DNA of 64,000 nt from CAZYFH01 sp964646815 (lineage in GTDB: Bacteria > Acidobacteriota > Vicinamibacteria > Vicinamibacterales > UBA8438), in assembly GCA_964646815.1 (NCBI GenBank), contig CAZYFH010000001.1, positions 148,137-212,136 on the forward strand, given 5' to 3'. Position 1 is the stretch's first letter, and the number at the start of each line of letters is the position of its first letter. Shown here piece after piece: positions 17,406 to 25,599 of this stretch. Position numbers and translations under genes: made by a program. The notes under the pieces are model-generated. The model saw only the letters and a list, made by a program, of their open reading frames with translations, was not told the DNA's origin and ran no database searches.

Positions 17406-17511
17406 GAGACGTGAGCTCCCACGGGTGGGAAGGATGAGCCCTGTGCGCGAGCAAAACGCATCGGAACCGTAGCATATTGCATTCGCGTCGGCAACACGCT
17501 AGTGTCCCCGC

Positions 17512-18402
17512 GTGGCGCACTGGATGATCCGGCACGACCGTCTTTTCGTCACTGTGTGTCTGCTCGTCGTCGGAGCCTCGTTCCAGTCGGCCTGCGCCGA
17601 CCCGCCAACGCCCCTCGCCACACCGACGCTGGGCCTGAGCCGTACCACCGTCCCGCTCGGCGGTCCGCTGGAAGTCAGTATCCGGTTCGACGTCGCACCT
17701 GACCTCGGACCGCTGACCGAGGACTACCAGGTGCTGCTGCATTTCTTGAATGCCGATGGGGACCTGCTGTGGGCGGAAGACCATGACCCGCCCGTGCCGA
17801 CGTCGACCTGGCAGCAGGGACAGCGAGTGGAATACGCGCGTCGGATGACGGTCCCGATGTATCCCTATGTCGGTGAGGTGCTTGTGGCGGTCGGGCTCTA
17901 TTCGCTCAAGACGGGTGAGCGCTTGCCGCTAGCAGGTGACGACCTCGGTCAGCAGGCGTATCGGGTCGCGAGCGCGAACCTCGTGCCCCAACCCGAAAGC
18001 AGCTTTCTGGTCTACGACGACGGCTGGCATCGACCTGAGTTCGGCGAGAGTTGGAGCAACGAGTGGCGGTGGACGACCGGACGCGCAGTCCTGTCGTTGC
18101 GTAATCCCGGCACGGATGCGTCGTTTGCAATCGATCTCGAGGGGCGCCCCGATATGTTCGAGGGACAGCAGACGGTGTCACTCGTCGTCGATGATCGGGT
18201 CGTCGAGGAGATCGTGCTCGAGACGAACGAGCGCGTCTACGTCGAGCAGTTCCTGAGTGCCGCCGATCTCGGAACATCGGAGATCGTGAATCTTGAATTG
18301 CACGTAGAGCCGACGTTCGTCCCGACCGAGCACGGCGTCTCCTCGGAAGATACGCGAGAGCTCGGGGTTCGTGTGTTCTACACGTTCTTCGAACCGCGCT
18401 AG
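17512..18402 (+). CDS. Secreted protein of unknown function
   Basis: A 296-residue product starting at GTG 17512; ATG 17524 is an alternative. The N-terminus is a signal sequence (RLFVTVCLLVVGASFQSAC) with a cysteine that might be a lipoprotein site, though the residues before it fit only weakly. The mature part has no motif I recognise. It is acidic and rich in beta-type sequence, with an N-terminal half like a carbohydrate- or fibronectin-like sandwich (PLGGPLEVSIRFDVAPD). It reads away from the BMC-H gene, with about 105 bases between the starts. A link to that locus is possible but unsupported. Confidence 0.75.
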   Translation: MAHWMIRHDRLFVTVCLLVVGASFQSACADPPTPLATPTLGLSRTTVPLGGPLEVSIRFDVAPDLGPLTEDYQVLLHFLNADGDLLWAEDHDPPVPTSTWQQGQRVEYARRMTVPMYPYVGEVLVAVGLYSLKTGERLPLAGDDLGQQAYRVASANLVPQPESSFLVYDDGWHRPEFGESWSNEWRWTTGRAVLSLRNPGTDASFAIDLEGRPDMFEGQQTVSLVVDDRVVEEIVLETNERVYVEQFLSAADLGTSEIVNLELHVEPTFVPTEHGVSSEDTRELGVRVFYTFFEPR

Positions 18403-18518
18403 CTTGGCCCATTTCGTCTAATGGCGGCTCTGCGGAGCTGGTCACCGTTGGAATAGTTTTTGCGTCGCGTCACACGTTCGTGTTGTAGACGCCACGCGGC
18501 CTGTGCTAGTTTGGACGG

Positions 18519-19331
18519 ATGCCTTGTCGCCGATGGGTCCTGGCATGGTGCGGCGTCTTCTGGTACTTGCTGGGCCAGCCGACCGGCGCGCCCCCTGCTG
18601 CAGAGTATGTGTATTTCACGACTGGGAAGGTGCTGCCGATCGTGGGTCACGCGGTCGACGGGCGCGGACTCAGATTTCACCTTCGGGATGGTGGGGAGGT
18701 GCTCGTAGACCCGCGTCTCGTCGTGCGCATCGAGACGGACACCTCGCCTGTTTCGCCGCTCGCACTGAGGGCCCGCTCGTCGAGGCCGCGTCTGCCGGCG
18801 AAGCCGTACGCCGATCTCGTCGCCAGAGCGTCGGCGCGTCACGGTGTCGACGCGCGATTGGCTCATGCGCTGATCGAAGTCAAGTCGGGGTACGGCGCCA
18901 ATGCGCACTCGGCCAAAGGCGCGATGGGGTCGAGGCCGCGTCTGCTGGCGAAGCCGTACGCCGATCTCGTCGCCAGCGCGTCGGCGCGTCACGGTGTCGA
19001 CGCGCGATTGGTGCATGCGCTGATCGAAGTCGAGTCGGGGTACCGCGCCAATGCCCACTCGGCCAAGGGCGCGATGGGGTTGATGCAGCTGATGCCGGCG
19101 ACCGCGGCACGATACGCGGTCGGAAACCCGTTCGATCCGAGCGCTAACATCGACGCTGGGACACGCCATCTTAAGACGCTGCTGGAGGAGTTCGGCACGC
19201 GAGGTGCCCTCGCCGCCTATAACGCCGGCGAGAGCACGGTGCGACGCTTTCGGGGCATTCCCCCCTATCCCGAAACCCGCCGGTTTGTGAGCCGCGTGCT
19301 CAAGATCGTTGCCGATGCCGTCGGGCGGTAG
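18519..19331 (+). CDS. Lytic transglycosylase (SLT domain) with internally duplicated segment
   Basis: A 270-residue exported protein with a short signal peptide and a small beta domain (about residues 28-75, YVYFTTGKVLPIVGHAVDG). The SLT domain follows and cleaves MurNAc-GlcNAc bonds to 1,6-anhydro products. Its first half is present twice in tandem: residues 88-137 and 138-187. The second copy continues into GLMQLMPATAARYAVGNPFD and AALAAYNAGESTVRRF, making a complete domain, with catalytic Glu172 in LIEVESGY. The first copy reads LIEVKSGY, so Lys122 stands at the catalytic position and that copy should be inactive. Apart from the insertion, length and order fit the family. Confidence 0.92.
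   Translation: MPCRRWVLAWCGVFWYLLGQPTGAPPAAEYVYFTTGKVLPIVGHAVDGRGLRFHLRDGGEVLVDPRLVVRIETDTSPVSPLALRARSSRPRLPAKPYADLVARASARHGVDARLAHALIEVKSGYGANAHSAKGAMGSRPRLLAKPYADLVASASARHGVDARLVHALIEVESGYRANAHSAKGAMGLMQLMPATAARYAVGNPFDPSANIDAGTRHLKTLLEEFGTRGALAAYNAGESTVRRFRGIPPYPETRRFVSRVLKIVADAVGR
18780..19079 (+). repeat. 150-bp tandem direct repeat inside the lytic transglycosylase gene
   Basis: Two adjacent copies of 150 bases (18780-18929 and 18930-19079) differ at about nine positions, so they are roughly 94% identical. The unit is exactly 50 codons and keeps the frame. It codes for the start of the SLT domain up to the SAKGAMG motif. Most differences alter residues, including Glu to Lys at the catalytic position of copy 1. 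Confidence 0.95.
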
Positions 19332-19383
19332 TGACGACGGGTGCCCAGTGCGGCACCTCTCGTATTGAAGTAAGTCCTTTCAC

Positions 19384-19412
19384 TTCAACTCGTTAAGGTC
19401 GTCTGCTATAAT
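19384..19412 (+). promoter_or_regulatory. Candidate sigma-70 promoter of the secretion/pilus cluster
   Basis: A perfect TATAAT lies at 19407-19412, and TTCAAC at 19384-19389 stands 17 bases upstream in the -35 place (weak match). It is 60 bases before gspF, in the gap after the lytic transglycosylase gene. Confidence 0.55.
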
Positions 19413-19472
19413 CCTGCACGGGTAAGCAACCGATAAGGTACACGGTGATGCCGTCGTCCTGGCGCCGCCCCT

Positions 19473-20681
19473 ATGGAGTTCCGCTGCCGACTCGGAACCG
19501 ACACCGGTGAGATTCTCGAGGGCGTCTACGTCGCAGACAGCGAGGCGGCGCTGCGCCAGGATCTCGAGGAGAAGGGGCTCTATGTCCTCTCGCTGCGTCA
19601 ACGGGGCGCCCTGGGTTGGCAAGGGCTCACGCTGCCGAAGCGGCAGCGGATAGCGACCCGCGAGTTCATCATCTTCAACCAGGAACTCGCTGCGCTGATC
19701 CGCGCCGGCATGCCGCTGGTGCAGTCGCTCGATATCCTGCGACAGCGCGTGGAGAACCCGATGTTCAAGTCGGTGCTCGACGACGTGCATGATCGGGTGC
19801 GGAGTGGCGCAGCGCTCTCGGAGGCGTTCTCTGCGCACGGGGCGATGTTTCCAGGCGTGTACACCGCGTCGATCATGGCCGGAGAAAAGAGCGGCAGCCT
19901 TGAGGAGGTGCTCAGACGATTCATCAGCTACGCGCGTCTCGTCGCCGGCGTCAGGCGCAAGATGCTCTCAGCGCTTATCTACCCGGCGATCCTTCTCACG
20001 TTGGCCTTGTTTGTCGTCATCATCATCGTGCTGCTCGTCGTGCCTGAGTTCGGGAATTTCTACGACGGGATGGGCGCCGACCTGCCTCTCGCCACTCGCG
20101 TGCTTACATCGGTGTCGGAGACCCTACGGGAGACGTTCCTGTTCATCATCGTTGGCGGCACCGCTGGTGCGACGGGCTTCTGGGGATGGCTCAAACAGCC
20201 GGGCCGCCGCGCGACCATCGACCGAATACTGTTACGGGTGCCGGCGGTTGGCGCGATTGCGGCGAAGTTCGCGACGTCGCAGCTCGCGCGCACGCTTGCC
20301 ACACTGCTCGGCGGCGGAATACCACTGGTCAACGCCATCGATGTGGCGGCGCGCTCGGTCGGCAACCGGCACATCTCGCGTCAGCTCGCGGAGATCTCGC
20401 GGGAGGTGCGCGAGGGCCAGGCGCTCTCCACCTCGATGTCGGCGCGCGGTGTCTTTCCATCGGTCGCCGTCAAGATGGTGGAAGTGGGCGAGTCGACAGG
20501 GGCGCTGCAGGACATGCTGAACAACGTGGCCGATTTTTTCGATGAGGAGATCGAAGCGACGCTCGGCCGGGTCATGACCCTCGTCGAGCCGGTGTTGCTG
20601 GTGGTGATGGGAATCGTGATCGCCGCACTGCTGCTGGCGTTGTACTGGCCGCTACTGCAGCTGGGAGCCGTCGTGGCATGA
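19473..20681 (+). CDS. gspF: Type II secretion / type IV pilus inner-membrane platform protein GspF/PilC
   Basis: A 402-residue polytopic protein with two T2SSF domains. It is the inner-membrane platform that couples the assembly ATPase to growth of the pseudopilus. The N-terminal MEFRCRLGTDTGEILEGVY, the conserved GMPLVQSLDIL segment, the hydrophobic LIYPAILLTLALFVVIIIVL stretch, the second-domain GGGIPLVNAIDVAARSV and the C-terminal membrane span (VLLVVMGIVIAALLLALYWP) are in the usual order and length. It is the first gene of the cluster, and its last codons overlap gspE by 4 bases (ATGA). Confidence 0.95.
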   Translation: MEFRCRLGTDTGEILEGVYVADSEAALRQDLEEKGLYVLSLRQRGALGWQGLTLPKRQRIATREFIIFNQELAALIRAGMPLVQSLDILRQRVENPMFKSVLDDVHDRVRSGAALSEAFSAHGAMFPGVYTASIMAGEKSGSLEEVLRRFISYARLVAGVRRKMLSALIYPAILLTLALFVVIIIVLLVVPEFGNFYDGMGADLPLATRVLTSVSETLRETFLFIIVGGTAGATGFWGWLKQPGRRATIDRILLRVPAVGAIAAKFATSQLARTLATLLGGGIPLVNAIDVAARSVGNRHISRQLAEISREVREGQALSTSMSARGVFPSVAVKMVEVGESTGALQDMLNNVADFFDEEIEATLGRVMTLVEPVLLVVMGIVIAALLLALYWPLLQLGAVVA

Positions 20682-22363
20682 GTGATGCCAAACCTTTGGA
20701 TACGGTCGCGCCCTCCCCCTCGGAGTCTTCTGAGTCCCCGGGAGAGTTGTATGTCGCGGCTGGAGAGGAGACCAAGACAGACGTTGCCGCCGAGGTCACG
20801 CGTGCGCGGCAACTCGCGGATCGCTACCGCCTCGACTACGTCGACATGGAACACTTCTATATCGATCAGGGGTTGTTCCGCGCGATTCCCGCCGATCTGA
20901 TGTTGCGATACGGCTTCGTTCCCCACCGGCGCGATGATCAGGCGTTGGTAATCGTTGTCTCTGATCCGACGGATTTGCCAATGTTCGACGAGCTGGCACT
21001 GCTGCTCGGTACGCCGATCACCGTGACGGTTGGGACCCCGTCGGCCATCGAGTCGATTCTGCAGAAGAGTGAGAGCTCGCAGCGGGTCCTGGACGAGGCG
21101 ACGGAAGGGTTTCAGCTCCAGCTGCTTCGCGAAGACGAGCATGGCGAGGAGAACCTGACCGTCGAACGCCTGACGAGCGACATCAGTCCTGTTATCCGGC
21201 TGGTCGACTCGATGATTTACGCCGCGATTCAGCGACGCGCGAGCGACATTCACGTCGAAACGCAGGACGACGCCGTCTATGTGAAATACCGCATCGACGG
21301 CGTGCTGCAGGCGGCCATGCAGCCGATCGACAAGCGCCACCACAGCGCCGTGATCTCGCGGATCAAGGTGATGGCAGAATTGGACATCGCCGAGAAGCGA
21401 GTCCCGCAGGACGGTCGCTTCAAGCTAAGAATGCCGGGCAAGACGATTGACTTTCGCGTCTCGATCATGCCTAGCGTGCACGGTGAGGATGCGGTCATTC
21501 GCATCCTTGACAAGGAATCGATCAGCGAACAATTCAGCGAGCTCCGCCTCGACATCCTCGGGTTCCCTCAAGACGAGCTACAGCGGTTTCGGCGCTACAT
21601 CGCGGAGCCGTACGGCATGGTGCTCGTGACCGGTCCGACCGGCAGTGGAAAGACGACGACGCTCTACGCAGCGCTGTCCGAGATCAAGAGCGCCGAGGAC
21701 AAGATCATCACGATCGAAGACCCCGTGGAGTATCAACTCTCGGGCATTACGCAGATTCCGATCAACGAGCGCAAGGGGTTGACCTTCGCCAGGGGCCTGC
21801 GATCGATCCTGCGGCACGACCCCGACAAGATCATGGTCGGGGAGATCCGCGACCCCGAGACCGCGCAGATCGCGGTCCAGTCGGCGCTTACCGGTCATCT
21901 GGTCTTCACCACTGTGCACGCGAACAATGTCGTCGACGTGCTCGGGCGATTTCTCAACATGGGTGTGGAGCCGTATCAGTTCGTCTCGGCGCTCAATTGC
22001 GTCCTCGCCCAGCGACTGGTCCGCATGATTTGCGCGGATTGCAAACGTCCGAAGGCGATGACCGAGCGCGCGCTGGTGGATGCGGCAATCGACCCGAGGG
22101 CAGCCGCCGGCCATGCGTTCTACGAAGGCGGCGGGTGCATCGAGTGCGGTGGCACCGGCTACAGGGGCCGCACGGCGATCTGTGAGTTGCTGGACCTGAG
22201 CGACAGGATTCGCGAGATGCTCTTGGAGCGCCGACCAACCTCCGAGATCAAAGAGGCAGCGCGCGACGAAGGGATGCGCTTCCTCCGCGAGTCGGCGATT
22301 GAGCAAGTGTTCCTGGGGACCACGACGCTGCGCGAGATCAACAAGGTGACGTTCGTTGAATAG
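20678..22363 (+). CDS. gspE: Type II secretion / type IV pilus assembly ATPase GspE/PilB
   Basis: A 561-residue hexameric ATPase that powers pseudopilus assembly from the cytoplasmic side. An MshEN-type N-terminal domain (about 40-150) with AIPADLMLRYGFVPHRRDDQ is followed by the catalytic domain. Walker A is GPTGSGKTTTLYAAL, the Asp box is IITIEDPVEYQL, Walker B is IMVGEIRDPETAQIAVQSAL and the His box is TGHLVFTTVHANN. The tetracysteine zinc site is made of ICADCKRP and CIECGGTGYRG. Everything expected for a working enzyme is present. It is coupled to gspF upstream and overlaps the start of pilM. Confidence 0.96.
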   Translation: MSDAKPLDTVAPSPSESSESPGELYVAAGEETKTDVAAEVTRARQLADRYRLDYVDMEHFYIDQGLFRAIPADLMLRYGFVPHRRDDQALVIVVSDPTDLPMFDELALLLGTPITVTVGTPSAIESILQKSESSQRVLDEATEGFQLQLLREDEHGEENLTVERLTSDISPVIRLVDSMIYAAIQRRASDIHVETQDDAVYVKYRIDGVLQAAMQPIDKRHHSAVISRIKVMAELDIAEKRVPQDGRFKLRMPGKTIDFRVSIMPSVHGEDAVIRILDKESISEQFSELRLDILGFPQDELQRFRRYIAEPYGMVLVTGPTGSGKTTTLYAALSEIKSAEDKIITIEDPVEYQLSGITQIPINERKGLTFARGLRSILRHDPDKIMVGEIRDPETAQIAVQSALTGHLVFTTVHANNVVDVLGRFLNMGVEPYQFVSALNCVLAQRLVRMICADCKRPKAMTERALVDAAIDPRAAAGHAFYEGGGCIECGGTGYRGRTAICELLDLSDRIREMLLERRPTSEIKEAARDEGMRFLRESAIEQVFLGTTTLREINKVTFVE

Positions 22364-23351
22364 GCGGCCCACGCGATTCAGCGGCCTGTCGATGCCCGGT
22401 CCCACTGCGGCGATCGCACTGGCCGCGGACGCCGTGAGCGCGGTGCAGTTGGCCTGGAGTCAGAATCGACCGACGATCACCGCGCACGCGCGAGCCGAGC
22501 TTCCCCCTGGCACACTCACGCCCGCGGTCGCCGGCCCGAACATACCAGACGCGAAGACGGTGGCCGATGCGCTCGGTCATGTGCTCGGTCGCCTCCCGCG
22601 CCGCCCATCGCGCGTAGCGCTGGTCGTGCCCGACAGCGCAGCCAAGGTCTCACTGGTCCGTTTCGACAAGGTTCCGACGCGAGCGGTAGACCTGGAGCAA
22701 CTGATCCGGTGGCGAGTACGGAAAGCCGCGCCGTTTCGGTTGGAGGAAGCGCAGATAACGTACACGCCGGGCGCCGCGGTCGACGGTGATGGAAGGGAGT
22801 TCGTGATCGCGTTGACGCGGCGTGCCGTCGTCGAGGAGTACGAGCGCGTGTGCGCCATGGCCGGCGCGCACGCCGGGCTCATCGATCTGGCCAGCTTTAA
22901 CGTCATCAACATGGCACTGGCGGCGTCCACAGGGACCGCATCAGCTGACTGGCTGCTCGTGCATGTTGCGGTGGGATACAGCACGCTGGCAATCGTCCGC
23001 GGTGGGGAGCTCATCTTTTTCCGTAATCGGCCGGCGCAGGGGGACGGCAACCTCGCCGACCTCGTGCATCAGACGGCCATGTACTACCAGGACCGGCTTG
23101 GCGGGACGGGGTTCGGCCTGACGTTGCTGGCTGGAGAGCCCCAGCTGGAGGCGCTCGGTGGCAGTCCTGGGGCTATGCGGCGAGCAGTGGAAGAGCGGTT
23201 GGGCACCGGACTCGAGTCCATCGCGACGGTGATGCGCGCGCCGGTCAAGGACGAGACCGGCGCCGATGCGGCGCTTCTCGACACACTGGCCGCCCCGGTC
23301 GGACTGCTCGTCCGCGACCGTCTCGTGGCGCCGTCAGAGGTGGCGAGGTAG
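22356..23351 (+). CDS. pilM: PilM-like actin-fold assembly protein
   Basis: A 331-residue product from TTG 22356, which has AAGGTG eight bases upstream. ATG 22392 is an alternative without a good ribosome binding site. It has the actin-like ATPase fold of PilM, comparable to the cytoplasmic part of GspL. PTAAIALAADAVSAVQLAW is the divergent phosphate-1 region, VALVVPDSAAKVSLVRF and WRVRKAAPFRLEEAQI are family-typical, and LASFNVINMALA follows. PilM binds the N-terminus of PilN and links the inner-membrane complex to the ATPase. It overlaps gspE by 8 bases. Confidence 0.88.
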   Translation: MNRRPTRFSGLSMPGPTAAIALAADAVSAVQLAWSQNRPTITAHARAELPPGTLTPAVAGPNIPDAKTVADALGHVLGRLPRRPSRVALVVPDSAAKVSLVRFDKVPTRAVDLEQLIRWRVRKAAPFRLEEAQITYTPGAAVDGDGREFVIALTRRAVVEEYERVCAMAGAHAGLIDLASFNVINMALAASTGTASADWLLVHVAVGYSTLAIVRGGELIFFRNRPAQGDGNLADLVHQTAMYYQDRLGGTGFGLTLLAGEPQLEALGGSPGAMRRAVEERLGTGLESIATVMRAPVKDETGADAALLDTLAAPVGLLVRDRLVAPSEVAR

Positions 23352-23353
23352 TC

Positions 23354-23947
23354 ATGCTGACAACGAATCTCTCCACGCGACCGTTCTACAACGAACGGGC
23401 AGTGCATCTCGTGCTGGCGGTGCTCGGGATCGCGGCAGTGAGCGTGCTAGCGGTGGGTGTCGTTCGGCTCGTCGATCTGGCGCGGTCGCACACGGCGCTG
23501 ACAGCGGCGGCCGACGAGGACGAGCGCGAAGCGGCTGGTGTCGAAGCGCAGACGGCAGCTATTCTTCGCGGGATCGGTGACGCCGAGCTGACTGCGCTGA
23601 GGGACGCCGCCTCCGAGGCCAACCAGCTCATCGACCAGCGGGTGTTCTCCTGGACCGAGTTCTTCAATCGGATCGAGCGCACACTGCCGGCCAACGTGAT
23701 GCTCACTGGCATCCGTCCCGACCATGGGGAGATCGGCGTCACGGTGTCGGTTGGGGTCATCGGGAAGAGCGTCGCCGACATCGACGAGTTCATTGAGCGA
23801 ATGGAGGCCACCGGAGCGTTCGCTGACACCCTCGCCCGGCAGGAGGAGATCACGGACGACGGCACGTATCGTGCCCAGGTGCTGGGACGGTATCTCCCCG
23901 AAACGGGCCGGGCCGGACCGTCGCCGGACACGGGGTCGTCGCCATGA
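23354..23947 (+). CDS. pilN: PilN-like inner-membrane assembly protein
   Basis: A 197-residue bitopic protein. It starts TTNLSTRPFYNERAVHL, whose NLSTRPFYN is the PilM-binding motif. One membrane span (about 20-40, LVLAVLGIAAVSVLAVGVV), a coiled region and a periplasmic ferredoxin-like domain (VMLTGIRPDHGEIGVTVSV) follow. PilN pairs with PilO to form the alignment subcomplex. It lies 2 bases after pilM and overlaps pilO by 4 bases. Identification rests on the N-terminal motif, topology and gene order. Confidence 0.85.
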   Translation: MLTTNLSTRPFYNERAVHLVLAVLGIAAVSVLAVGVVRLVDLARSHTALTAAADEDEREAAGVEAQTAAILRGIGDAELTALRDAASEANQLIDQRVFSWTEFFNRIERTLPANVMLTGIRPDHGEIGVTVSVGVIGKSVADIDEFIERMEATGAFADTLARQEEITDDGTYRAQVLGRYLPETGRAGPSPDTGSSP

Positions 23948-24519
23948 CGTCGGTGACCCGCGTCCTGCGCGAAAAGCGCTTCCTGGTGTTGCTCGTCGCA
24001 GCGGCAATCGCCGTCGATGCGGGACTCTACGCGTTTGCCGTCTATCCGTGGTCGATCAAGGTGCGCAACGCCGCCGGGCGGGCCGAACGGGCGAATGCTA
24101 ACCGCGTCCTGGTCCAGCAGAGCTTCGGGGCGGCCCAGGCGACGCTGGAGGGGAAGACGCAGGCGGATTCCGAGTTGCGCCGCTTCTACAGAGACATCCT
24201 TCCGCGCGGCCTGGCGGGTGCACGTGGCATTACCGCGCTGCGATTGGCCACACTGGCTGCCGAAAACCATTTGATCCTGGAGCGACGAAGCACGGCTCGC
24301 GACCGCGACGCTGCCAGCCAGCTGGCGCGGCTTCGCATGACGATGCTTCTAGAGGGGGAGTACCGAAACATCCGACAGTTCGTCTACGCGCTGGAGGCCG
24401 CGCCGGAGTTCATCGTCATCGAAGAGATCGCCCTGAACGAAGGGGAGGAAGACGACTCGGCACAGGTGTTAACGCTCGGACTGGCCACCTACTACTGGGC
24501 CGAGTTAGAGGTCTCTTAG
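23944..24519 (+). CDS. pilO: PilO-like inner-membrane assembly protein
   Basis: A 191-residue bitopic protein with one N-terminal membrane span (FLVLLVAAAIAVDAGLYAFA), a coiled coil (about 40-90) and a ferredoxin-like periplasmic domain ending ALNEGEEDDSAQVLTLGLAT. Sequence signatures in this family are weak, so the call rests on topology and on its place directly after pilN. The gene that should follow in most such clusters (pilP or the secretin) is reduced to a stub here. Confidence 0.8.
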   Translation: MTSVTRVLREKRFLVLLVAAAIAVDAGLYAFAVYPWSIKVRNAAGRAERANANRVLVQQSFGAAQATLEGKTQADSELRRFYRDILPRGLAGARGITALRLATLAAENHLILERRSTARDRDAASQLARLRMTMLLEGEYRNIRQFVYALEAAPEFIVIEEIALNEGEEDDSAQVLTLGLATYYWAELEVS

Positions 24520-24526
24520 TCGCCTG

Positions 24527-24637
24527 TTGATCGTTGTTGCAGTTTTGGCGATCGCGTCCCCCGCCCGCCGGTCACAGACGCCGTCGGCGGACTCATCTGC
24601 CGGTGTTCCATACAGGCCACAAATCTCTGAATGCTGA
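24527..24637 (+). pseudogene. Possible stub of a pilP-like or secretin-complex gene
   Basis: Directly after pilO a 36-codon frame from TTG 24527 reads LIVVAVLAIASPARRSQTPS and then ADSSAGVPYRPQISEC before TGA. This is a good signal peptide followed by the start of a mature periplasmic protein. PilP-like lipoproteins or secretin partners sit here in related clusters. The frame then stops and nothing more of the protein is seen before the first pseudopilin gene. I read it as the 5' end left after a deletion, but a short unrelated exported peptide cannot be excluded. Confidence 0.4.
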
Positions 24638-24682
24638 CGGGTGAGCCAATCCGATCATGGCCGGCTGCTATGATGAATTGCA

Positions 24683-25198
24683 GTGATGCCGTCGATGCCA
24701 ACCAATACGCGCGCGTCGTGGATGTATCGGGTTCGTCGGCGGCGTGGGTACTCTTTCGTCGAGCTACTCGTCGTCACGGTCATCATCCTGATCCTCGCGT
24801 CCGCCATCATCCCGTTGAGCCGGGTCACGATTCAACGCCAGCGTGAAACCGAGCTACGTCGCGCGCTGCGGGAGATGCGTACGGCGATTGACGGTTACAA
24901 GGACGCGGTAGACCTCGGCGTGATCGGCGGAGATGCCGTTCAAGCCGGTAGCGAGGGCTATCCTCCGGACCTTGATGCGCTGGTCGAGGGGGTCGAGGTC
25001 CTCAACGATGCGACGGGACGCAAGCTTCGGTTCCTTCGGCGTATCCCGATCGATCCCCTGACGCGAGACCGCGAGTGGGGCCTTCGGTCGTATCAGGACG
25101 ACCACGACGTAACCTCGTGGGGCGGCGACAACGTCTACGACGTGTACACGCAGGCGAGAGGCACGGCCCTCGACGGGACGAGGTACAGGGAGTGGTGA
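24683..25198 (+). CDS. gspG: Type II secretion pseudopilin, GspG-like (first)
   Basis: A 171-residue prepilin. The cytosolic leader ends RVRRRRGYSFVELLVVTVI: prepilin peptidase would cut after Gly, and the essential Glu at mature position 5 is in place. A single hydrophobic helix (LLVVTVIILILASAIIPLS) is followed by a helical stalk and the GspG-type globular domain, YPPDLDALVEGVEVLN through RIPIDPLTRDREWGLRSYQD. Major pseudopilins of this kind form the piston-like fibre. The start may be ATG 24683 or a later ATG at 24719 (MYRVRRRRG). It overlaps the next pseudopilin by 4 bases (GTGA). Confidence 0.92.
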   Translation: MMPSMPTNTRASWMYRVRRRRGYSFVELLVVTVIILILASAIIPLSRVTIQRQRETELRRALREMRTAIDGYKDAVDLGVIGGDAVQAGSEGYPPDLDALVEGVEVLNDATGRKLRFLRRIPIDPLTRDREWGLRSYQDDHDVTSWGGDNVYDVYTQARGTALDGTRYREW

Positions 25199-25596
25199 CG
25201 CGGCGCCTCCGCGGTAGTCAGGACGGCTGGACGCTGGTCGAACTGACGATCGTGATCATGCTGATCACGATTCTTGCTGGCATGGCGATGGCGGGGTATC
25301 GTACGGCCATCACCCGATCGCGCGAAGCGGTGCTGAAGGAGGACCTTTTTCGGATGCGCGACGCACTCGACCAGTACTACGCGGATCGGGGCGAGTATCC
25401 GAGCGATCTTGCCAGCCTCGTCGAAGCCGGCTATCTGCGCTCGATCCCAGACGACCCCTTCACGAATTCTCCTGATACATGGCAGACGGTGTTGGCCAAC
25501 CTCGACCCTGCCAATCCAATTGCGCAAGGCATCTTCGACGTGAAGAGCGGCTTTGAGGGCAGCGCGATCGATGGGACAGCGTACGCCGATTGGTAG
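25195..25596 (+). CDS. gspG: Type II secretion pseudopilin, GspG-like (second)
   Basis: A 133-residue prepilin from GTG 25195, coupled to the preceding gene by the GTGA overlap. The frame is open further upstream but only as a shadow of its neighbour. The N-terminal motif is SQDGWTLVELTIVIMLITIL, with cleavage after Gly and Glu at mature position 5. The globular part has DLFRMRDALDQYYADRGEYP, LVEAGYLRSIPDDPFTNSPD and a C-terminal DVKSGFEGSAIDGTAYADW, standard for GspG. The calcium-loop region looks complete. Confidence 0.93.
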   Translation: MTRRLRGSQDGWTLVELTIVIMLITILAGMAMAGYRTAITRSREAVLKEDLFRMRDALDQYYADRGEYPSDLASLVEAGYLRSIPDDPFTNSPDTWQTVLANLDPANPIAQGIFDVKSGFEGSAIDGTAYADW

Positions 25597-25599
25597 GTC

